Below, piece by piece: positions 34,701 through 40,153 of a stretch of 47,926 bases of DNA. Made by a program: the position numbers and the translations under genes. The notes beneath the pieces are model-generated. The model saw only the letters and a list, made by a program, of their open reading frames with translations. It had not been told where the DNA came from and made no database searches. The DNA lies in NCBI GenBank assembly GCA_905221605.1, contig CAJNDS010000859.1:10001-57926 (forward strand), given 5' to 3'. Each line of letters starts with the position of its first letter. The stretch's first letter is position 1. This DNA comes from Symbiodinium natans. Lineage: Eukaryota; Sar; Dinophyceae; Suessiales; Symbiodiniaceae.

Positions 34701-36420
34701 GGGTTAGAGGTGATTTGGGCAGAATTCAGGGTTCATAGGGCTTTTTATACAGAAGTTAGGTTTCCGAAGGGCAAAAAGGGTTGCCTGAGAAGCGACACCC
34801 CGAAGTCAACGAATCGTTGTGCTGGGCTATAACCTTGAATTCTCTCGAAGCGACACCTGAAGACATCAAACGTGGACAACTGATGTTAAAACCCTGTAGA
34901 GCGATGCGAACACTTGAAAAGAGAGACCCTCCACTAGCATCGCCAGCCGGTTGTGGCAGTCGCTCATATGGGCGGCTGTCAAAATTCTGGTCCCTTTTCG
35001 GATCCCTACTACAATGCGGCACCTAATCTTTAGGGCACCCAAAAAGGGACCATCATTTCCCCAATACAATACGGCACCAATTATTTAATATTTAGGGTAC
35101 CCCAAGAAGGGACCATCATTTTGACAACCACCCATATGTTGTGCCAAATTTCGTGGCGCTGGGGAAAAGCCCATCGCCATGCCACAGACAGGCAAGTGAT
35201 GGCTGACTCGTCTTAATTATTTAGTTAGACTCCCTCTTAGTCGCCAAGTCCGCATGACCGATTGCCTAGCCCTAAACCCTAAACCCAAAACCCTGAACCC
35301 CGAACCCTGAACCCGAAACCCTAAACCCTAAACACTAGGCTTCGTTGCGCCTTCCGAGCTCGAAGGGGTCAGTCCCATGCAAAATGTGGCTCTTGAGTCG
35401 GTTCACGTTGTTTGGGGGTTTAGGTTCGCTTCTAAGCACCTTTAAACCCAAAAAAGTGCACCCTGGTTTTTTCTAGGTTCCTCTTGGGTCGAGTGACTCG
35501 TTCCATAGACAATTTGTGTTCCTTGAGTTCGAGTTCGGGCGCCCCCGCCGCCGCTATTGCCCTTCGCGATTTCTTGGATTTGGGAACCTCAGTGACATTT
35601 GCTATGCACAGGCTGCCTATACGATTGGGAACTAATGAGAACAGGACCCAATGCGGTCGTCCAGTTCGAACCTGAGCACAAGCACCAAAGGTTCAGGGAA
35701 CGAGGTAGGGTGGCTATACACAACAGCTGCAATCAGCAGGACCGCCAAGGGGCACTTTCGAACCCTATGTTCCCTCCCCTGGCCCTGGAAGGCCCGCAAA
35801 ACAAAGCACCACAAAGGTTGAGGTTTTGGTGTTGGGGGCTTGGGGTTTAGGGTTTAGGGTTTAGGGTTTAGGGTTTAGGGTTTAGGGTTGAGGGTTTAGG
35901 GTTGAAGGTTGGGGTTGTCTCACCGGCTTGTATGGTTTTGGTCTACAGGGTCCACAGGATGGCTTATAGGCTTTACAGGGCCCTTTAGTTGCAGGGCTTG
36001 CAGGGCTTAAACGGTTGAGGGCTTAGAGGTTTAGGGTTTAGGGTTTAGGGCTTAGGGCTTAGGGCTTAGGGCTTAGGGTTGAACCCCCGCAGCCACAGCC
36101 CTAAACACAAGACGGAGGTTCAGAACGCCTTCAAGAACTCTCTGTACAGGCATATCAAAAGCAGCTTGGAATGCATGTGCAGTTGGTCTGCTTGCTGTTG
36201 CGACTGCTGTCCACAAAAAAAGCCTAAACCCCAAACCCTATATAAACCCTGAACCCTATTCCCTACTGGCGAAGGAGACAGTTGCCTAAGAAGCCCATTT
36301 CCTAAACCCTAAACCCTAAACCCTAAACCCTTAACCCTTAACCCTAAACCCTAAACCCAGATGCCACAGGAAACTTTTCTGACATCTGAGGCGGAGGCGG
36401 CTATGTACTGCCCAACATAG
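15595..36420 (+). CDS. One-domain voltage-gated cation channel with EF hands, 23 mini-exons
   Basis: Gene-level entry; exons follow. Conceptual splicing of 23 segments (22-95 nt, 1,415 nt in all) gives one uninterrupted frame of about 470 codons ending in TAG at 36,418-36,420. In order: S1 (about residues 27-46), S1-S2 loop, S2 (about 78-95), S3 (about 106-120), S4 (about 133-147), S4-S5 linker and S5, pore (about 213-245), S6 (about 246-270), post-S6 helix, canonical EF loop (about 307-320), degenerate EF loop (about 353-366), and a helical C-terminal tail. This is the single-domain plan of bacterial NaV and protist one-domain channels, which assemble as tetramers in the plasma or an internal membrane; the EF hands suggest Ca2+ control. 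Donors are 11 GT, 7 GC and 4 GA; every acceptor is AG. The true start lies upstream. Splice sites are inferred without transcripts. Confidence 0.8.
16152..16219 (+). CDS. Channel exon 2: S1 segment
   Basis: Acceptor CCCTGAAG, donor GTGCCG (GT). Reads RFEMLITTVLCINVLWMALE then LQ: a hydrophobic helix with an internal Asn and a trailing Glu, as in S1 of voltage-gated cation channels. It is followed by TTTAGGG and preceded by CCCTAAA-type repeat. Confidence 0.72.
16625..16812. repeat. CCCTCAA block ending in CCCTAAA
   Basis: Second homogeneous block of CCCTCAA units in the window (about 16,625-16,780), inside intron 2, passing into CCCTAAA at its end. A poly-T tract follows (about 16,841-16,861). 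Confidence 0.95.
17136..17169 (+). CDS. Channel exon 3: S1-S2 loop
   Basis: Acceptor CTGTCTGCAG. Reads IYGSYRGYEPL. A GC donor (GCCCGG) after CTTG gives the phase that fits the next exon's CTGCAG acceptor. Alternative donors at 17,175 (GT) or 17,181 (GC) would need a different acceptor downstream. Confidence 0.6.
17700..17890. repeat. CCCAAAA then CCCTAAA arrays
   Basis: Short homogeneous block of CCCAAAA units (about 17,702-17,750) followed by CCCTAAA to the acceptor of channel exon 4. The minus-strand open frame here translates to FGFWVLG repeats and is not a gene. Confidence 0.9.
17902..17954 (+). CDS. Channel exon 4: S1-S2 loop
   Basis: Acceptor AAGCTGCAG, donor GTTGCC. In the phase shared with both neighbours it reads EEPTALGLDVQHRHRVP. 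The alternative frame PRSPLPLDWTSSIDIAFR also looks protein-like but would not keep phase with the S2 exon. Moderate confidence in the frame. Confidence 0.5.
17955..19115 (+). repeat. Intron 4: mixed arrays including an octamer block
   Basis: Starts with TTTAGGG and ends with CCCTAGA/CCCTAAA units. Contains a family F element (about 18,137-18,241) and, at about 18,635-18,800, a run of eight-base TTTTAGGG units, one base longer than the telomere heptamer, with TTTTTGGG variants. Confidence 0.75.
19116..19202 (+). CDS. Channel exon 5: S2 segment
   Basis: Reads WRIGDGIFTGFFVLDVVARI then SLLRMEFFK. The FFVLDVVARI core carries the S2 acidic residue and the following Arg (an E/D-x-x-x-R pattern) of voltage sensors. 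The donor is GTGTCA. The acceptor is CTAAG/TGG, or AATAAG 18 bases upstream, which would add six residues in frame. Confidence 0.8.
19523..19766. repeat. Pure CCCTAAA array before the S3 exon
   Basis: About 240 bases of CCCTAAA with one short internal break (ACCACCC near 19,656). It ends 15 bases before the acceptor of channel exon 6. Confidence 0.95.
19782..19872 (+). CDS. Channel exon 6: S3 segment
   Basis: Acceptor CTATGCAG, donor GTGCTC after TTCC. Reads VCMNYLDLVVTAASVVELTA and ends in NPMLF plus the first base of the S4 Arg codon. N-x-x-D-x-x-V-x-x-x-S-x-x-E is the S3 signature of Ca2+/Na+ channels. The CCCTAAA array upstream (19,527-19,765) is one of the purest in the window. Confidence 0.85.
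19989..20085 (+). repeat. Dispersed element family E, copy 2
   Basis: Begins GGGGTACCTTCTTGGGGTCC and ends TTCGTAAACTCCCCCATG, matching the copy at 1309-1400 with scattered substitutions. It lies inside intron 6. Confidence 0.7.
20104..20246. repeat. Alternating TTTGGGG/TTTAGGG array
   Basis: GGGTTTGGGGTTTA-type 14-base higher-order alternation in intron 6, mirrored by a second such block at 21,690-21,905 on the far side of the AATTCGAATT element. Confidence 0.85.
20250..21690. mobile_element. Large inverted-repeat element with AATTCGAATT palindromes
   Basis: A perfect 36-base inverted repeat (20,657-20,692 and 21,237-21,272; half begins GAATTCTATTGCCATGCAGT) encloses a GGGTTTTGGGTTCA minisatellite (about 20,760-21,230). 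Outside it both arms carry repeated palindromes AAATTCGAATTT, with a tandem of roughly 50-base units at about 21,266-21,415 (ACTGTATGGCAATATAATTC). The left arm also has a two-copy repeat containing CTCGGCCCTTGCTC (20,480-20,540). No transposase frame is visible; it looks like a foldback or non-autonomous element lodged in intron 6. Confidence 0.7.
21690..21905. repeat. Alternating TTTGGGG/TTTAGGG array
   Basis: Second G-strand array flanking the AATTCGAATT element in intron 6; same 14-base alternation as at 20,104-20,246. Confidence 0.9.
22240..22315. repeat. CCCCATA then CCCTAAA units
   Basis: Four CCCCATA units followed by CCCTAAA just upstream of the S4 exon acceptor. Another example of a locally amplified variant. 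Confidence 0.85.
22342..22378 (+). CDS. Channel exon 7: S4 voltage sensor
   Basis: Acceptor GCGGACAAG, donor GACGCT (GA type). Joined to its neighbours it reads R-LLRIGKLARVLR-MVTM: Arg, Arg, Lys, Arg, Arg at every third position, the S4 sensor. The exon is only 37 nt and both its flanking codons are split Arg codons, so the basic ladder is assembled across three exons. Confidence 0.85.
22528..22614. mobile_element. Family C element, compact copy
   Basis: GGGACGTTCCCCCTTATACT and ACTGTTAGTACATCCC face each other. The right part repeats CAGTCCTT...AAGGACTG inverted, so it can form one hairpin of about 85 bases. Lies in intron 7. Partial copies occur near 23,813 and 28,829. Confidence 0.75.
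23017..23052 (+). CDS. Channel exon 8: end of S4 and S4-S5 linker
   Basis: Acceptor CTTCCCAG, GC donor (GCGCCT). Reads MVTMSSVLSSLE. At 36 nt it links the S4 ladder to the S5 exon. Upstream is CCCTAAA, downstream TTTAGGG. Confidence 0.8.
23503..23562 (+). CDS. Channel exon 9: S4-S5 linker and start of S5
   Basis: Acceptor CTACACAAG. Reads LLIKCLSASLDMLLWTFCLL. The preferred end is a GC donor (GCTGGTC) at 23,563. A second GC donor at 23,578 keeps the same phase and would add VAIE. The Trp and hydrophobic run are typical of S5. Confidence 0.78.
24171..24234 (+). CDS. Channel exon 10: S5 to pore turret
   Basis: Acceptor GAATTCTCAG, GC donor (GCGGGG). Reads LTFIQCVAGMVVSTLCSDFL then K: the end of S5 and the start of the extracellular turret. 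This is one of the few exons preceded by TTTAGGG instead of CCCTAAA. Confidence 0.78.
24580..24780. repeat. AT dinucleotide microsatellites
   Basis: Interrupted (TA)n/(CATA)n runs in intron 10, with longest runs near 24,683-24,702 and 24,735-24,754. A further short (AT)n lies at 25,127-25,151. The open frame across it is repeat translation. Confidence 0.9.
25203..25347. mobile_element. Inverted-repeat element family D, copy 1
   Basis: GGTTCATGGTACTGATTGAC and GGTTAATAAGTACCATGAAC are inverted relatives. The interior has facing TTATAAGTGTACTT and TATAAGTACAGTT motifs. A second copy lies at 47,478-47,616. Confidence 0.75.
25404..25537. mobile_element. MITE-like family B, copy 2
   Basis: Long terminal inverted repeats GTCACTTATACTAGG...GCCCAGTA and TACTGGGC...CCTAGTATAAGTGAC enclose the family B core (CCCTTATTCCC, GGTTCCCTTATAAACCCC, AAAGGGCACCC). 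It ends about 45 bases before the acceptor of channel exon 11. Confidence 0.8.
25581..25620 (+). CDS. Channel exon 11: turret
   Basis: Acceptor CTGGCTCAAG, GA donor (GAAGCT). Reads DAGQNIQLREEVY plus one base of an Arg codon completed by the next exon. The charged, hydrophilic sequence suits the loop before the pore helix. The 40-nt exon follows a family B element. Confidence 0.72.
25977..26025 (+). CDS. Channel exon 12: pore helix
   Basis: Acceptor GCGGTCTCAG, GC donor (GCTCCT). Reads YYGTFTRTFLTMFEI. F-x-x-x-x-x-T-M-F-E/Q is the first pore helix of Na+/Ca2+-type channels. It abuts the selectivity region encoded in the next exon. Confidence 0.82.
26364..26471. mobile_element. MITE-like family B, copy 3
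   Basis: CCAGGACCCAGAGTAAGCCC to GGTGACTCTTGGGTCTAG, with the CCCTTATTCCC and AAAAAAGGG core. Lies in intron 12. Confidence 0.72.
26761..26847 (+). CDS. Channel exon 13: selectivity region and S6 start
   Basis: Acceptor GCGGCCGAG, GC donor (GCGACC). Reads FANWGPPCRVLVENVSEWFS then VFFLLYRC. FANW occupies the place of the T-x-E-S-W filter of bacterial Na+ channels; the acidic filter residue is absent and the Trp is kept. The hydrophobic part starts S6. Permeation cannot be predicted firmly from this. Confidence 0.85.
27439..27552. mobile_element. MITE-like family B, copy 4
   Basis: CCTAGGACCGGGAGTAGACC to GGTTACTCCCTGGTCTAG. The two ends carry compensating changes (CCGGGAGTA / TACTCCCTGG), so the terminal pairing is kept although the sequence differs from other copies. 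Lies in intron 13. Confidence 0.75.
27650..27671 (+). CDS. Channel exon 14: 22-nt micro-exon in S6
   Basis: Acceptor CCCAACCAG, donor GTCGCG. Encodes only LGFAVLN (plus the last base of a Val codon), the middle of S6, and joins VVNAVFVQQ in the next exon to complete the helix. Exons this short usually need special recognition. Confidence 0.78.
27672..28526 (+). other. Intron 14, the only long intron without telomere-like arrays
   Basis: 855 bases of mostly unique sequence. It contains a reverse-oriented family E relative starting near 28,308 and a small inverted pair (GTACACTTT near 28,127, AAAGTGTAC near 28,151). A 94-codon open frame at 27,670-27,954 is not recognised. Confidence 0.6.
28527..28618 (+). 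CDS. Channel exon 15: end of S6 and post-S6 helix
   Basis: Acceptor GATTGTCAG, donor GTACCT. Reads VVNAVFVQQTMKTASSDEEL then AFKQKERDMAA. The S6 end is followed by a charged helical linker toward the EF hands. Its downstream intron begins with a CTG/GTTGCTGCT-rich triplet stretch (about 28,661-28,735). Confidence 0.85.
28977..29141. mobile_element. Inverted-repeat element in intron 15
   Basis: GGGTTCCCCTACTA (28,977-28,990) and TAGTAGGGGAACCC (29,128-29,141) are perfect 14-base inverted repeats. The interior has C-rich tracts and a GTTAAGGTTCTT/TTAAGGTTCTTC direct repeat. No coding capacity. Confidence 0.75.
29231..29890. repeat. TTTAGGG (80 b) facing a long CCCTAAA array
   Basis: TTTAGGG (29,231-29,310), about 100 bases of unique loop, then about 470 bases of CCCTAAA (29,417-29,890), the longest array in the window. 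Register slips (CCTAAA, CCCCCTAAA) cluster at 29,590-29,755, and the array ends in CCCTATA units. The two orientations could pair into a very long stem. Confidence 0.95.
29935..30041. mobile_element. MITE-like family A, copy 3
   Basis: GATGGGTAGTTTCCGAAATA and ATTTAGAGTACTACCCAGAT are imperfect inverted repeats. The interior has GGGTCCC and GGATCCCAAAAAGGGA as in the other copies. Lies in intron 15. Confidence 0.75.
30284..30353 (+). CDS. Channel exon 16: first EF hand
   Basis: Acceptor AACTGCTCAG, GC donor (GCCCCA). Reads YARKVRRLFQTMDDSHDGAI then SLE. The loop DDSHDGAISLEE has Asp at 1, Ser at 3, Asp at 5, Gly at 6, Ile at 8 and Glu at 12, a canonical Ca2+-binding EF loop. The intron cuts between loop residues 11 and 12. 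Confidence 0.85.
30698..30753 (+). CDS. Channel exon 17: EF-hand linker helix
   Basis: Acceptor GTGCAGCAG, donor GTTGCG. Begins with the Glu that closes the first EF loop, then FSKLVKSPKLKFWMSQL, the helix joining the two EF motifs. Flanked upstream by CCCTAAA (30,560-30,672). Confidence 0.82.
30960..31090. repeat. CCCTAAA array before the second EF exon
   Basis: About 125 bases of pure CCCTAAA ending about 20 bases before the acceptor of channel exon 18. Confidence 0.95.
31113..31195 (+). CDS. Channel exon 18: second, degenerate EF hand
   Basis: Acceptor ACCATCAAG, probable GA donor (GACACG). Reads LEYHDLLSLFEFLDNGDEQI then TLQEFIE. The loop LDNGDEQITLQE keeps Asn3, Asp5, Ile8 and Glu12 but has Leu at position 1 and Glu where Gly6 is expected. 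It may bind Ca2+ weakly or serve a structural role. Confidence 0.8.
31398..31432 (+). CDS. Channel exon 19: C-terminal linker
   Basis: Acceptor TTGTTGCCAG, donor GTAGCG. The 35-nt exon reads GSDLIKGCLAL, completing an Ala codon with the previous exon. The preceding intron (202 nt) has only TTTAGGG repeat. Confidence 0.65.
31870..32106 (+). pseudogene. Possible membrane-protein fragment nested in intron 19
   Basis: An open frame includes NVWAFLSLSFLVCLGVLAWL followed by VRSWRAKQRAQQ: one strong transmembrane segment with a basic tail, ending at TGA. Just beyond, in a different frame (about 32,078-32,197), the sequence reads RKLKRELAQLRKRAAELTAK, a basic coiled-coil-like stretch, and then ends in a stop. 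This looks like a decayed coding sequence broken by a frameshift. Family not recognised, and chance openness is possible. Confidence 0.35.
32832..32951 (+). CDS. Exon-like segment nested in intron 19
   Basis: Open frame reading ARMRIDLEGKALVDPRKAAQ then LAGCEFRGTGNLV and TGA. Protein-like composition and codon use, no recognised family. It might be part of a nested gene together with the fragment near 32 kb. Confidence 0.3.
   Translation, partial: PLESAGARMRIDLEGKALVDPRKAAQLAGCEFRGTGNLV
34022..34071 (+). CDS. Channel exon 20: C-terminal helix
   Basis: Acceptor CAACCCAG. Reads VWRLETKLEVLFEASA plus two bases of a Gly codon before a GT donor (GTTGGG). If not spliced, TAA at 34,079 would end the protein three codons later, which is a possible alternative C-terminus. 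Confidence 0.75.
34240..34395. repeat. CCCTAAA array in intron 20
   Basis: Array running to within about ten bases of the acceptor of channel exon 21; no TTTAGGG in this 325-nt intron. Confidence 0.9.
34397..34491 (+). CDS. Channel exon 21: C-terminal tail
   Basis: Acceptor CCCCTGAG after a long CCCTAAA array. In phase it reads SYVRPEEVLRSQAKDLSPQL then SSFVPRLKRHP. Probable GA donor (GACCCC). No domain is recognised; the assignment rests on an open 31-codon frame and phase. Confidence 0.55.
34568..34655. repeat. Dispersed element family F, copy 2
   Basis: CCTATAGGGGTCATTATACT ... CTAATTATTCAAGCCCCTAT matches the segment at about 18,137-18,241 (CTAATTATTCAGGCCCCTGT). Less certain relatives lie at 33,080-33,175 and 37,753-37,830. 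Confidence 0.6.
34965..35138. mobile_element. MITE-like family A, expanded copy
   Basis: CATATGGGCGGCTGTCAAAA and TTTTGACAACCACCCATATG are inverted repeats. The interior contains a tandem duplication of about 55 bases carrying GGCACC...AAAGGGACCATCATTT. Confidence 0.8.
35385..35492. mobile_element. MITE-like family B, copy 5 (degenerate)
   Basis: TGGCTCTTGAGTCGGTTCAC to TTCCTCTTGGGTCGAG with the GGTTCGCTTCTAAGCACCTTTAA and AAAAAAGTGCACCC core; more diverged than other copies. Confidence 0.55.
36112..36185 (+). CDS. Channel exon 22: C-terminal tail
   Basis: Acceptor AAACACAAG, donor GTCTGC. In the expected phase it reads GGSERLQELSVQAYQKQLGM then HVQL, a helical, Gln-rich stretch. Another frame (TEVQNAFKNSLYRHIKSSLE) is also open, so the frame call depends on joining to its neighbours. 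Confidence 0.5.
36361..36420 (+). CDS. Channel exon 23: terminal exon with stop
   Basis: The acceptor is the end of a telomere-like array (CCCTAAACCCAG). In phase with exon 22 it reads MPQETFLTSEAEAAMYCPT and then TAG. TTTAGGG-type repeat starts within ten bases after the stop, so the 3' UTR would be repeat-bearing. No AATAAA-like signal was identified. Confidence 0.5.
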   Translation: MPQETFLTSEAEAAMYCPT

Positions 36421-37185
36421 GGCTTAGGGTCTAGGGGTTTAGGGTTTAGGGTCTAGGGTCTAGGGTTTAGGGTTTAGGGTTTGGGGCCCCTAGAACATGG
36501 CCTTCTCCTAAACCCCCCAGCGCCCGGCCTCAACACTCCTCCTTGGAACCGAGGCAACGCCAAGAGCCAGCGTCGGTCTTGAAGCACTGGGGGCCCGCCC
36601 TTCTGAAAAATCAGTGCGGAGCCTCAGTGCATTTGCGGTCTTTCTCCCGAAAGTGGGGTCCCCCCCCAGTGTACCCACGCAGGTACTGTGACTATTAGGA
36701 TCCTTACGCAAGGAAGCCCTAAACCCTAAACCCTAAACCCTAAACCCTAAACCCTAAACCCTAAACCCTCAACCCTAAACCCTAAACCCTAAACCCTAAA
36801 CCCTAAACCCTAAACCCTAAACCCTAAACCCTAAACCCTAAACCCTAAACCCTCAACCCTCAACCCTAAACCCTAAACCACTTTTAAGAAGGGGAACTTC
36901 TATTTTGGGAGACCCCATTTCAACAACGAGTCGGTTTCCGGTCGAAACAGAAACCTTCGAGCAGCTATTTGGCTGCGCACGTGGCCTGTTCGTTCCAAGT
37001 CTGCTGCAAGACCTCCCTGCGCCCCAATTTCTGTAAATGAGCCCGAGGCCGAAAATCTTAAACCTTAAACCCAAACCCGAAACCCTAAGCCTTAAACCCT
37101 GAACCCCTAAACCCTAAACCCCAACTCAACCAGAAGCAATCCTGAACTCTTGTAAGTGTACCCTGAACGTTTACCCTGAACTGCG
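36421..37185. repeat. Arrays downstream of the channel gene
   Basis: TTTAGGG (36,421-36,485), about 230 bases of unrecognised sequence, CCCTAAA/CCCTCAA (36,717-36,880), then unique DNA and degenerate CCCTAAA (37,055-37,125). No supported gene. Confidence 0.8.
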
Positions 37186-37275
37186 GATGAAGAGCCGGCC
37201 AGCAGCGCGCCTGTGCGCCCGCAATCCTTGTACAGTGCGGAGCGCAAGGGGTTCGGAGTCTCTCCTGGCCCTATA
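37186..37275 (+). CDS. Exon-like segment, unassigned
   Basis: Open frame reading DEEPASSAPVRPQSLYSAER then KGFGVSPG, preceded by CCCTGAA-type repeat and followed by CCCTAAA. The disordered, Pro/Ser-rich sequence looks coding. No partner exon was established. Confidence 0.33.
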
Positions 37276-37289
37276 GCCCGCTAGGCCCT

Positions 37290-38600
37290 AAACCTAAACC
37301 CTAAACCCTAAACCCGAAACCCTAAACCCGTTCTTGAACAGCTTTACAAGCTCAAACGTGAAAGAACCTTGCTTGCGCCTTGTAGGTTTCTCTACCTTGA
37401 CATCCATTGTTTGTACAGCCCATGGAACAACTGGACTTTATATTCGAGCACCCAATTCCACCTCAGTTTTTGGTCGAGCTTTTCCGCTTTTCTTCAGACC
37501 CGAAACCCGCAGTTCAGGGTTCAGGGTTGAGGGTTAAGGGCTTTAAACCCTAAACCCTAAACCCTAAACCCTAAACCCTAAAACCTAAAACCCTGAAGCA
37601 GGGTTGGTGTAGAGCTTGGACTGAGATGGGCGGTCGCCCTTTAGAGTAGGATAAGGGGCCTCAGGGTTTAGGGTTTAGGGTTTAGGGTTTAGGGTTTAGG
37701 GTTTAGGGTCTAGGGTTTAGGGTTAGGGTCAGGTCCTGACAATGAGGGTCGAACTACCTAGAGGCTCCTATGATGTACGACCTTTTTGTGTTAGTATACT
37801 ATAAGCCCCTATATGTAAAGCAACAATGAACTACAATAGAGCCTCAGGTAGTGGTTCCTGGGTTTAGGATTTAAGTTTTCCGGTTTCGGGTTGAGGCTCT
37901 AGGTTTTAGGTTTTCGGCTTAGGGTGGGCTTAGGCGTTTAGGGTTTAGTTTTCGGACGCAGTGGTTTAGCAGCACGCTTGCAGGTTCGGTAAAGAGTGCG
38001 AACCCCAAACCCTAAACCCTAAACCACAATAACATAGGGCCACCCGTATGGGTACGTTGGGTTTAGGGTTTCGTTTTTCGTGTTGCAGTTGCGTTTTTTT
38101 CGTTAATCGACCTTAAGCGCAAGCTCAAGGCAAAACGTGCCATAGGGTAACCCTTTAGCGTAAGAAAGGCAGATGAACCAGACAACTTCAGGTTTGCTTC
38201 TGTTGCAGGGCAGAAGGAGTAGTGGCTACTCCGAGGCAACCCCAAATCGGCGGCTGCCAAAGGTTTAAATTTCAGGGAACTTTGTTTGAAGTGTTCAGAT
38301 CAGGTTACGAAGAGGATAACCCCGCTTTGGGCATTGATCGTTTTACTCCCCATGCAGCAGCAGTCTCAGCAAGACCTCGTTCCAAAATCAAAGATAGAGG
38401 CAAATCGTAGGTGTCATTCTTGCTGTATGGGAGCTAGCATGTACTTCTTTGTGGGACCGGACCTAATGAGCCCTTAAATTGGGATCGGACCATGAACCCT
38501 TCTAGGGTTCATTTAGTCCCCGAGGCTGGGACTGCTTAGGATATGGCCCAACTGATGGTTCTCAGAACGCGGGAATATTATGGTTCAGGTTTAGGGTTTG
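37290..38600. other. Repeats and unrecognised sequence
   Basis: CCCTAAA (37,540-37,585), TTTAGGG (37,665-37,735) and a possible family F relative (37,753-37,830). About 550 bases of unique sequence (38,040-38,590) hold only short frames without recognised domains. Confidence 0.4.
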
Positions 38601-38924
38601 GGGCTAGGAAGTTCCCTGAGCCTTCAACGCTCTTGGCCGAACCGGCCTGGCTGTTTCTGCCCAGTCGGGAAAAGGGGTGCTTAGTGTGGTATAGGGTCTA
38701 GAATCTGGGGGCTTCCAGATAAGTTCGCTGCTGAAGCCCCAACACACGGCTTCGGCCGCCCACCAGCAGCTAAACGCAGGGCTTGCCCGGTGCAATACCA
38801 TGACATGTGCATGTGATGTAGGTTCCGTAAACTGCAAAACCTAAAATCCTAAAACCCTACACTTTAGAGCCTTCGGTTTTGGGTACCACGCGAATCTTAA
38901 GCCCTAACCCTTGTGCATACACAG

Positions 38925-38988
38925 CGTTGGGTGGAGGCTTCATGGTATGCAAAAATCGTACGCCTTGGTGCTGGAAGCATGGCTTGGG
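38925..38988 (+). CDS. Exon-like segment, unassigned
   Basis: Acceptor GTGCATACACAG, frame RWVEASWYAKIVRLGAGSMA then W, possible GT donor (GTTCAG) followed by TTTAGGG. Bracketed like the channel exons. A second frame is open too. Family unknown. Confidence 0.38.
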
Positions 38989-39349
38989 GTTCAGGGCTTT
39001 TAAGGTTTAGGGTTTAGGGTTTAGGGTTTAGGGTTTAGGGTTTGGGGTTTAGGGCTTGAAGAGAATGGCCCTGGGCTCGTGTTTGAAGGCAGCTGTTGGC
39101 AAGAGCCGTGGCGCGGATTGAAAAAGTTCTTCTGAGCTTCTGCACCTGAGCTCGAAAGCCGAAACTCGGCGACCCGAAATCTGAAGCCCTAAACCCTCAA
39201 CCCCCAATCCTAAACCCCCAACCCTCAACCCTAAACCCTCAACCTTAAACCCCAGCTAGATGATAGCTCTCAACAGGGAAAGTAGGAATTTGGGCACCTT
39301 CTCTCCCTCTCTAGAAGCAGCCTTGAAAAGGGATTCGGGGTCTGTGCCC

Positions 39350-39490
39350 AAAGCCCTAAACCCTAAACCCTAAACCCTAAACCCTAAACCCTAAACCCTA
39401 AACCCTAAACCTTAAACCCTAAACCCGAAACCCTAAACCCTAAACCCTAAACCCTAAACCCTAAACCCTAAACCCTAAATCCTAACCTGT
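39350..39490. repeat. CCCTAAA array
   Basis: About 135 bases of CCCTAAA with a few CCTTAAA and CCCGAAA variants. Confidence 0.95.
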
Positions 39491-39709
39491 GGGGTTTAGG
39501 CTTTAGGCCCAAGTAGGATAGGATGCAGGGGGCCACTCTTAGGGCTTTAGGGGCTCTTAGGGTTGTAGGGCGTTAAAATCAGGGCGTTGGGGATTTAGGG
39601 TTTAGGGGTCTCTTTGCAGCCGAAGTAGGGATTTTATCATTTTTGTTTGGGCTCTTTGGGTTTGGGAGCGGTTTTCGGAGCGAATCTTGGCATGAGCATG
39701 GCTTTGCAG

Positions 39710-39798
39710 GAGGAGACGGAGAATGAGGTGTATGCGCACTTCCTGCTCGAGCCAGTGCAGGCGCAGAGAGCAACATGGAAACGGGAAGATTGGAAGGG
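39710..39798 (+). CDS. Probable exon of an unidentified gene
   Basis: Clean acceptor (GGCTTTGCAG) followed by EETENEVYAHFLLEPVQAQR then ATWKREDWKG, and a possible GC donor (GCCAGC) before TTTAGGG repeat. The composition is clearly protein-like (acidic helix, Trp-rich end). No family recognised. It may belong with the 38,925 segment, but phase could not be checked without more exons. Confidence 0.45.
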
Positions 39799-40015
39799 GG
39801 CCAGCGGTGGGGTTTAGGGCATAGGGTTTAGGGTTTGGCTGGGCTGTTGGGTTTAGAGATGTCACTTCGCCCCCTGTTTCATGGTGGTGGCTCCAAGTTT
39901 TTTTTTCGGGACCGTGGGATGTGGCTACCATGGGGGCGGGTTTAGGGCAGGTTTAAAGTTGGCTCTAGGGTTTCGGAGGCCTGCCCTGCTGAGGCTTCAG
40001 GACGAACAATCTACA

Positions 40016-40153
40016 GGTACCCTAAACCCTAAACCCTAAACCCTAAACCCTAAACCCTAAACCCTAAACCCTAAACCCTAAACCCTAAACCCTAAACCCT
40101 AAACCCTAAACCCTAAACCCTAAACCCTAAACCCTAAACCCTAAACCCTAAAC
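40016..40153. repeat. Pure CCCTAAA array
   Basis: About 135 bases, essentially perfect. The 400 bases after it contain only short unrecognised frames. Confidence 0.95.
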
